Of a stretch of DNA of 64,000 nucleotides, positions 56,344-64,000 are shown one piece after another. The notes under the pieces were generated by a model, which was not told the DNA's origin, ran no database searches, and was given only the letters and a program-made list of their open reading frames with translations. The stretch comes from Syngnathus acus (Eukaryota > Chordata > Actinopteri > Syngnathiformes > Syngnathidae). The translations under genes and the position numbers were made by a program. How positions within the stretch are numbered: position 1 is the stretch's first letter; each line of letters begins with the position of its first letter. The stretch covers positions 16,599,956 through 16,663,955 of the forward strand of contig NC_051095.1 in NCBI RefSeq assembly GCF_901709675.1, in the 5' to 3' direction.

Positions 56344-58815
56344 ATGGAGTGGAGGCAGAGGAAGCGCCCCGCAGGAGGGAGCCAGCTGTCGCGCCTCTTG
56401 TGCTTTCTGGCCTGCCTCTCCTCCGCCTTCGCCCAGCTGAGCTACTCCGTGTCGGAGGAGCTCAGTCCGGGATCCATCGTGGGGAACATCGCTAAAGATT
56501 TAGGCCTGAGCACTCAGGCGATTGTCCAAAGGGGGCTGCGGGTGGTGTCTGAATCAGGCACTCAGTATTTTGAGGTGAGGCAAGCGAGCGGCGATTTGGT
56601 GATTAAGCAGCAGATTGACAGAGAGCAGATGTGCGACTTGAGGTCGTCCTGCTCACTACACCTTCAGATACTTTTGTCGGATCCTTTGGCGATCCAACGA
56701 GTCGTGGTGGACATCGTGGACGTGAATGACAACGCTCCGAATTTTTCCACCAGCAGCGTGTCTTTGGAGGTGTCCGAGGCCGCCGCGCAAGGAACAAGGT
56801 TTCGCTTGGAGAGTGCGCACGACCCGGACGTGGGGACCAACTCATTACGCACATACCACCTCGCAGAAAATGACTTCTTTATATTGAATGTCGAGACAAA
56901 AAGTGACGGCAGCAAGTTTCCAGAGCTTGTGGTGGACAAACCTCTTGACAGGGAAGTGCAGGGCTCGTTTGAGCTGCTGCTTACGGCTGTGGATGGGGGG
57001 CAGCCGCAAAAATCAGGCTCCACGCTGCTTCTCATTAAACTTTTAGACGTCAATGACAACGCGCCTATTTTTGAGGAGTCTGTTAAAAAAGTGAGCCTGT
57101 TGGAGAATGTGGCACTGGGCACTTTAGTGACGAAACTGAACGCCACGGATGTGGATTCGGGTCGCAATGGAGAAATATCATTCATGTTTAGTAAATACAC
57201 GCCAGAGCGTGTCGTTAAACTTTTCACCGTGGATACGAAGAGCGGGGAGATTCGTGTGAACGGCGAGGTGGATTATGAGAAAGCTACATCCCATCACATC
57301 ACGGTGCAGGCCCGAGATGGGGGTTCCCCAGCGATGGAGGGCTCCTGCAACGTCATCGTGGACGTCATCGACGTCAACGACAACGTGCCAGAGGTCACTC
57401 TGACGTCACTCACAAGCCCCATCCAAGAAAACTCCGCCCCTGAGACGGTGATAGCCCTCATCAGTGCTCGAGATCTGGACTCGGGCAAGAACGGTGAGGT
57501 TAGTTTAACCATTCCACAAGGTCTGCCATTCAAACTCAACTCAGCCTTTGGCATGCACTACAGCCTCACCACGGCGGGGCCGCTCGACCGTGAGCTCGAG
57601 TCCGAGTACAAGGTGGTCATCAAGGCCACCGACGGCGGCTCGCCCCCCCTGTCCTCGCAAACCACCTTTGTGGTAAAGCTCTCCGACGTCAATGACAACG
57701 CCCCCACCTTCTCCCAAAACTCCTACTCGGTGGACATCCCTGAGAATAACGCCGCGAGTGCCCCGATCACAGCTGTCTCTGCAACTGACCCGGACCTGGG
57801 GGAAAATGCTCGCATCACCTACTCTATTCTTCCAAGCATGGTGCAGGGCTCCCCCATTTCTTCCTACGTCTACATCAACCCAGAGAGCGGCCAAATCTTC
57901 AGCATGCGTTCCTTGGATCATGAGCAGCTGAAGGCCTTCCGTATCGAAGTCCAGGCCCGTGACGCTGGGACGCCACCTCGGGCCGCCAACGTCACTGTCC
58001 ATGTGTTTGTAGTGGATGTGAATGACAACACACCCATGATAGTCTACCCTGCGTTTCCACCAGACAAAGGACTTCAGCTCAGTGTGCCCCCATCAGCTGG
58101 ACCGGGGTATCTCATAAACAAACTTGTGGGGGTGGATGCGGACAGCGGGCACAATGCCTGGTTGTTTTACTCCATCGCCCCGGGACCAAATGCCGGCATG
58201 TTCCGTATCGGGGCGCACTCTGGCGACCTCCGCACAGCCCGCAAGTGGGCTGAAGAGGAAGAAGGCTCCACTTATGACATTGTGGTCATCATCCAAGACA
58301 ATGGCGAGCCGCCCAAGTCCAGCCGGGTTAACATTACGATCACCGTGGACGAGAAGGGAGTAGCGGATGATGCTCCGGCGAGACCTCACCACACGCCGTT
58401 CTCGCCACGCAGCGGGATGTCGGACATCACCTTGTACCTCATCATCTCTCTCGCCTGTGTATCAGGTGTGTCTTTTATCACTTTTGCCATCCTAATGGTA
58501 CGTTGCCTGAGGCACCGCGAGCACGGGATGGGCGACTCGGACTGCTGCTACTGCTGCTACAGTAATCAGCGGTCCGGCCGCTACCACCAAAGGCCCGGCA
58601 AGGACCTGCACCTGCAGCTCAACACAGACGGGCCCATCCGTTACATGGAGGTGGTGGGAGGCCCCCAGGATCCGCACACGCGCACTTACAGGCCCTGCTA
58701 CTCCACCATATCCAGCAGGAGTGACTTTGTGTTCATGAAGACGCCAATGTTGAGTCACAACAACACGCTCAACACCACTCTCAGCAGGAAGCACCTTATG
58801 AACTCGGCCAGTGAG
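56344..58815 (+). CDS. pcdhg: C: C-type clustered protocadherin variable exon
   Basis: 824 codons to GAG|GTGAGG. ATG 56344 (MEWRQRKRPAGGSQLSRLLC) is the first in-frame ATG and begins a signal peptide ending SSAFAQ. EC1 starts LSYSVSEELSPGS with the loop CDLRSSC. EC1-EC6 have intact linkers DVNDNAP, DVNDNAP, DVNDNVP, DVNDNAP and DVNDNTP. The membrane span is ITLYLIISLACVSGVSFITF. The tail has a Cys-rich CCYCCY followed by LNTDGPIRYMEVVGG and ends RKHLMNSASE. It shares no homogenised segment with A or B exons and is GC-rich throughout. It is the exon nearest the constant region, as C-type exons are in mammals. The exact C subtype is not certain. Confidence 0.94.
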
Positions 58816-60141
58816 GTGAGGAGACAACACTGGGTTTGGGGGGGAACCACAAGATTTCTCAGCGGATTATACTCCCTGGCCACAACTTTAGGCACACCTG
58901 TCCTCCAAAATCTGCCTTACTCATTCAAATCGTTTAGTGGCAGTGGCATTTTTACATTGAAACTCCACGGATTTGCCTATTTGTGGATATTTTAGGGGCA
59001 ATGTATGCTCAGTTATTTACTGAAAAAAACTATTTGCTGTTTTTATGGTTAGATGACATGTCTAGTATTGAAATTCTTGATTTGCGGCCAAGGAACTACG
59101 TTGATGTCCAGGAGGAGGTTCATTTTGTCGGGTTGTACCTTTATCAGATAGGAAAAAATGTTTTGATGCCATTTTGTCGCATTTATAGTTGCAAAGCTAT
59201 TCGGGTGGGCTTCAGTTACTCACAGATTACAAGAGCATTCACAAATTTCAAATTGTCTACAACCACATACCATTATCTTAGTTAAAGAGTGTTAGTTAGC
59301 ATAATTGTTACTAAATCAGTGTAACAAATTAAAAGCCATTGATGTGGCACCTCTGTTGTTAGGCAACTGATGTAGCACAATTTTAAAAAACATTATATTT
59401 TTAAAGGCAGAATTGTGGCTCTTTAGTTGGATTGTATTAGATTTGCAAGTAAACGTTTCTTAATCAATTTGGAATCTCCTTACTAGCTGGTTCCAATATT
59501 TTAAACAACCATGTTAATAGAGAGTGTGTCAAATTGAGGAATCTTGAGTGCTTCTAGCAGATGGTAAGAACGAGACATCAGATTTAAAACAAAACAAAAA
59601 AAAAGAAAAATGCTTCTCTTATATTGACTTATTGGCGAGAAAGCTGAGAGGAAAAAGACAACAGAGAAAGATGGGACATGAAGGAGAGGAAGGCAGGCAA
59701 AGGAAAAAAATACTCAAAGGAATGGAAGAAAAAAAAAAAACACTATGGTTCAGACAGGAAGTCACGGGGTCATATGTATGGCCCCTGACTTCCTGTTGTC
59801 CGCTGATGAATAGTTGCAACACTCTGTTCTTACTTCCTTGGTCAAAATGGTGCCTCTCTTAAGATTCAAAAGTATGAATCACCCTTATTCAGAATATAAT
59901 TCATTGAAGTGAAGTCATACTATACAGCACAAAACATTGTGCACTTCCCGTCATATGGTTTAGCGGTCATGTCGTTTTTCATGAAGCTTTTGGACATTCT
60001 TCCTTTACACTGAATTAGCTTTGCCCTGAGGTCAGCAGGGTGCCATCTGTCGCAGTGTTCCCACGTGACACGTGCTTGCAATGAGGACAAGAGAACTAGT
60101 GAGGAAGAGGAGAAGATAAAGAGAAAAGGGATGGGTGGCTT

Positions 60142-60160
60142 TACACACACACACACACAC
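60142..60160. repeat. (CA)n microsatellite
   Basis: Nine CA units in the C-constant intron. Confidence 0.85.
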
Positions 60161-61109
60161 GGCAACAGCCGGAGCTTTCTTTAATGCTTTTAGAAGGGCG
60201 GCCATCACATTAGCGTGGCCGTGCTTGAGGTTGCGAGTGATAAGTGGGACACACAAAGAGCCCCACGGTAGCAGGAAATATTTAGAAACGAGCCGTGAGC
60301 CCTAGTGACTAATGTTCCCTCGCTTCCAACGCCATTCTTTTGTAACAAGCTGTCCGGAACACTTGGTTGAACATGCCCTCAGCAATGTTTAAAAATAGAA
60401 TGTCCTTCCTTTCGTCCGCTCACCATTGAAAGCATCCCCGTTTTGGAAGTGTTAAAGTAATCAATACCAAGGTCGTGTGTTTTGTTAGCTGTTCATAGTT
60501 TGTTTATGTGCAGGCTAGTCAGGTTGTTAGGCAAATACAGCACACTCGTTTGGACATTTAAGCATTACATGTACCAAACTGGCTCATGCAGTTGTGGGAA
60601 AATGTCCTCATGGTTTTGTCAGTTAACCGGTTGTGTTTGTTCAATAAAATTAAACGCACGCCACGTTTCCTACTGCGTGTGTTCTTCCTTTCAGCAGCCA
60701 CTGAGCTGAGCAGGAATAGATGAGAAATTCTACAACCTATTCTGTGTGAGAGAGATTGTCAGACAAACAGAGCAAAAAAATGACTTCCTCCTTTCAGTTA
60801 GAGCGCCAGATGCTGTCCAGCCAAACTATTTTAACCATCATACAGTTTATCATCTGTGCCTCCCAAAATACAAAAAACACACCAGATGGAAGGAAATATA
60901 TTTTGTCTGCACAAAAAATCGAGTTGTACCAGTTGAATGATGCTTCCTACACAATCACAAACGTATTTCAGTATTTTTATGTTGTCTGTTTTATTTTAGC
61001 AAAACAGATGTTCGCCAGAGGCTCTCATTTGCTTTGCAGGTCCTAATTTGTTTGTCTCACTCAAATATGTGGCAGATGCAGACTAAAATGCTGGTTTTTA
61101 AGGTCAAAT

Positions 61110-61123
61110 GCGCCCTCTGGTTA
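61110..61123 (-). promoter_or_regulatory. CTCF-like motif, reverse orientation
   Basis: On the minus strand TAACCAGAGGGCGC fits CCASYAGRKGGCRS at 12 of 14 positions, with an intact AGAGGGCGC core. It lies 1.4 kb before constant exon 1. Confidence 0.45.
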
Positions 61124-61923
61124 GATGAGATGTTCAAGTTGTCAGATCAGCTTTGGTGTAGTTAACGTTGGCGCAGGATATGTTCATACCACTTTATGAC
61201 AACATGCAAATGCTTTTGGAATATCACATCAATGTGTAATGAAGCCTTTTATCCAAGCACAATCATAGTTTTTACCCATGACCTCGACATTGTGTGCCAG
61301 AGCCAGTCACACAGCTGGAATGCCGGGCCTCTTCCTGGATGTTTGCCTTCACTCGCGGCTCAATCGCTTTTTATCAGAAAAACACACATGCCACATTGAG
61401 CAGAGGCATCCATTTTTAGAATGAAAGAATTAGACTTTAGAATCATCAGCCAAGCTGTGGGCGAGGGTTGAGGTCCACCATCCTACTCTCATTCACAGAT
61501 AATGTGGTTTCATTTTGGGATGGATGCTGAACTCGCTTCATTTTTGCCTTATTTGTTGCCATGACGTGGGAGACCATAATGACATATTCAATGAATGTGT
61601 CACAATTGAACATTACTGTCCCAATTGTAAGATTTTTCTGACCATCTTTTAGCTTTCAATCATACTCTGCGGGTTGAACATCTCTTTTAATAATGTACCG
61701 CATCATCTTCCCGGCCTCTCGCTCCGGGAAGCTCTTGTGTTGATTAAGTGGACACAACATGGAGCTCAGCCAGCATCCGTTCACTGCATCATTGCACAAC
61801 AAGAGAAGCTGGGAAGAGGTGGGAAAGAAATCAACAGCCAAGACTAGAGGGCTCGTACTGTGTGGCCTGTTCTCATGCAAAATTTAATAAGATTTTGAAT
61901 GAAAAGTAAAGGAGAGAAAACCG

Positions 61924-61952
61924 GCCATCCATCCATTTACTGTACTGCGGTT
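61924..61952. repeat. Fragment of dispersed fish repeat (CATCCATCCATTTAC type)
   Basis: GCCATCCATCCATTTACTGT then ACTGCGG resembles the dispersed fish repeat end also seen at 9751-9785. The family is not identified. Confidence 0.35.
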
Positions 61953-62488
61953 CAACGTCTCAGGGAAGCTGTAGCCCATCTGATTTAAAAGCTGCAACTA
62001 TGAATGGGAAATGTTCCTAACTCCCTTAAAATGCAATTTGTGACACAGAAATGTAGAAACAGAGTATCTGTAGTCTCTCTCTAGTTCTAATACAATCTTC
62101 AACTTTTCACTCAGTTTCCACCGTGTTTAACTGTGAGACATTTAATAGAGTCACATGAATATTTAGAGACGGAGCTTTGTCAAGTTTTCCATCTGATGCC
62201 TGTTTATGTCTTGTCTTCTCGTTTCATTTTCCCATTATGATTTTCCATTTTGTCTGAAGGTTTATGGTGGTCCAGATACCGCTTCCTTTAGTGCTGCTCA
62301 TTTTACATAGCGTGCAGATGTTTGTCTGGTCTTGATGCAAAACTGCCAACACACACATATTCACACACACGCATATGCACAGATGTGTCAGCCACAAAAG
62401 CAACATTACATCAAGTCCAGTGAAAACCTCATCAGGTTTGTTGATCTTGAATGTGCGGTTCATGTTGCAACTTTTTTTCTCTTTGCAG

Positions 62489-62547
62489 CAAAAGCCACCC
62501 AACAATGACTGGCGTTTTAACCAGGGAGCAAGACCAGGACCCAGTGG
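62489..62547 (+). CDS. pcdhg: Gamma constant exon 1 (59 bp)
   Basis: The acceptor is a pyrimidine tract then TTTGCAG|CAAAAG and the donor is GG|GTGAGT. Read in phase 0 from any variable exon it encodes QKPPNNDWRFNQGARPGPSG (last codon split). This is the gamma-type cytoplasmic start; mammalian gamma constant exon 1 is also 59 bp and encodes a closely similar DWRF peptide. It is shared by all variable exons and starts the intracellular domain common to the cluster. Confidence 0.93.
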
Positions 62548-63861
62548 GTGAGTCAACGTGCACTCCTCTTACTCACACTCACAGAATGATGAAGAAGGAT
62601 GAGAAATAGTTCTTAAGATGCCATCATAACGCTTTACCTTGTGGTTACTTTATAATGGGAGGTAGTCTTTCACCCTCACACACTCCTCAGCGAGGCATCC
62701 CTGCTTTCTAAAATGGCTGCCGCAGCCTCCTCTCCCCCTCCCTTTCGCGTTCCTCTCCTCTCTGCTTGCTTCAGTACTGCAGATGAGCGATGGTGGCCAG
62801 AGCTAGTGGGGGAAGGGAGGAGAGGATGCAGTTGTTCTCTTCTCCTTTGTTGACATCTGAGGCGTGTTTCTAATCAAGCTGACACCATGGGATATATTTG
62901 CACTCAAACTGCTTTTTTGGATCATTACTACTGGTTACACCTTCGGGCACGTATTGTTATTGCTCCGTGTCATGGGTAACATTTCTCAATGATTGTTGCA
63001 CAACACGGTGCTGTACAGTATTAGCCCTTAAAAGACTAGCTGGGGGGAATGAAACAAGCGAGAAAGCTGTTGAGAGAAATGCTACATCAAGCAAAACTTG
63101 CTTCCTATGCCTGACACGTAAATGAATAAGATTCTAAACGGCAGCTGGATCAAACATTCTGACTTTGTAGAATAGCTGCAATGTCACAATGGAGCATATC
63201 TCCATGAAAACTGAACAGTTGAGCGAAGAATTGTCCATCATTATAGATCCCCACTTCTTGTAGGTCTAAACATTGACATGAGGATGCATGAGTTATTCTG
63301 AAATGAAGTAGAACCATGTAATTCCACCCAGGTCATGGCAATAATGAATCTTGTTTTTTTAACAAAAGCTGTGGTACAATATTTTACCAGGGTTCAAATG
63401 TAGAAGTCTTTTAATGGCACCTGATCACCCTGACACACATATACTCACATACATAGAAACGCACACACACCAATAAACTATTTTCTAACATGTAACAAAC
63501 CAACTTATTGACTAAATAATAATTCATGTTTGCTCCACTATCATTGTGAATTACGTAATATCCCATTTCTGAACAGAGATGGAAATTCCAAATGTTTTTT
63601 TAATTCATCGACTGACACAATAACTGACAGAATAATCGATTACCAAAATAATTGTTAATTGCAGCCCTAACGGCAATATTCAACTGCTTGAGATGTAGAA
63701 ACTGAAAACTATTAGAAACCGCACAACCAGAATGAATCGGTCAGTGAAAACTGAGCCTTCTTTTAAGCAACCCGCATTGTCTAGGCCCTCATTGGACTGT
63801 GCAAGTGTACATGCACAAAGTAAACATGTCTGTCAGACTGTATAACATGTTGTGTTTTTAG
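62548..63861. other. Intron between constant exons 1 and 2
   Basis: A 1.3-kb intron. A GC-richer patch near 62690-62800 contains AAAATGGCTGC (62710-62720), a YY1-like motif. A hAT-like terminal fragment lies near 63600-63670. No coding sequence is supported. Confidence 0.65.
63598..63671 (-). mobile_element. hAT-like transposon terminal fragment
   Basis: On the minus strand the end reads TTAGGGCTGCAATTAACAAT then TATTTTGGTAATCGATTA. This resembles the CAGGGCTGCAAC, TAATCGATTA ends of dispersed vertebrate hAT elements. The other end is absent, so it is a solo remnant. Confidence 0.45.
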
Positions 63862-63915
63862 TCCCCACATGCCATACGGTACTCATATACGATGGACGCC
63901 GAAGAGTGGCACAAG
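63862..63915 (+). CDS. pcdhg: Gamma constant exon 2 (54 bp)
   Basis: The acceptor is TTTTTAG|TCCCC and the donor is ACAAG|GTACTA. Joined to exon 1 the split codon gives Gly, followed by PHMPYGTHIRWTPKSGT and a split codon starting AG (Arg or Ser). This agrees with the fish gamma cytoplasmic domain as I know it. The final constant exon or exons are beyond 64000. Confidence 0.85.
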
Positions 63916-64000
63916 GTACTAATTTAGACCTACTGTAGAAACTGGCCACTCTCTGCCCTTTGTAGCTGACCAGCAATTGTGAAAATGAACTGGGCCTGAT

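Larger units (their letters stand above)
58816..62488. other. Intron between C exon and constant exon 1
   Basis: This 3.7-kb noncoding stretch contains a short A-rich patch (about 59588-59608), a (CA)n repeat, a CTCF-like motif and a repeat fragment near 61924. ORFs here are short and carry no recognisable protein. Confidence 0.65.

Noticed and set aside
59548-59862. Lys/Glu-rich ORF of 104 codons after the C exon
   Set aside because: Arises from an A/AG-rich stretch; no family resemblance, and it lies inside the C-constant intron.
60340-60390. AAGCTGTCCGG with nearby GGTTGAA as a reverse RE1 before the constant exons
   Set aside because: Right half matches only about 7 of 10 and the left half is not at a usable distance.

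Overview
This window is vertebrate genomic DNA and almost certainly comes from a teleost fish. It covers the 3' part of a clustered protocadherin locus of the gamma type (called Pcdh2-gamma or pcdhg in fish). The evidence is a head-to-tail row of very large intronless coding exons on the + strand. Each encodes a signal peptide, six cadherin (EC) repeats, one membrane span and a short cytoplasmic tail, and each ends at a phase-0 splice donor. Downstream lie two small exons that read as the start of the shared gamma cytoplasmic domain. Fish-type transposon remnants fit a ray-finned fish. I cannot name the species.

Layout: (1) 1-22219 holds seven A-type variable exons (A1-A7). A1 is cut by the window start. 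Their tails share a TGTLPHVYNYEVCRTTDSRK motif. (2) 22220-30739 is an exon-free gap of about 8.5 kb. It holds a 258-bp hAT-like MITE with a target-site duplication, another mobile-element fragment, an RE1/NRSE with expanded half-site spacing, an RFX X-box and CTCF-like motifs. (3) 30740-55202 holds seven B-type variable exons (B1-B7), whose tails contain LNTDGPIKYVEVLGGDVMSQ. (4) 56344-58815 is one divergent C-type exon. (5) 62489-62547 and 63862-63915 are constant exons 1 and 2; the remaining constant exon or exons lie beyond the window.

How it works, from knowledge of the family: each variable exon has its own promoter. A neuron chooses among them, and the chosen exon is spliced to the common constant exons. 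This gives a cell-surface identity code read by homophilic EC1-EC4 recognition. The donor and acceptor phases seen here agree with that scheme: every variable exon ends on a whole codon and constant exon 1 starts on one.

Most interesting structure beyond the exons: RE1/NRSE-like silencer elements recur between variable exons in both canonical and expanded-spacing forms. A short upstream ORF ending in FAL or FAF stops exactly 10 nt before the main ATG of B2-B6. A1-A3 and A4-A6 look like a duplicated three-exon block. EC5-EC6-TM segments are strongly homogenised, with sharp edges visible in A7 and B1. Duplicated or relic splice-donor segments follow several exons. No protein-coding gene outside the protocadherin family is supported, and I saw no tRNA, rRNA or CRISPR feature.
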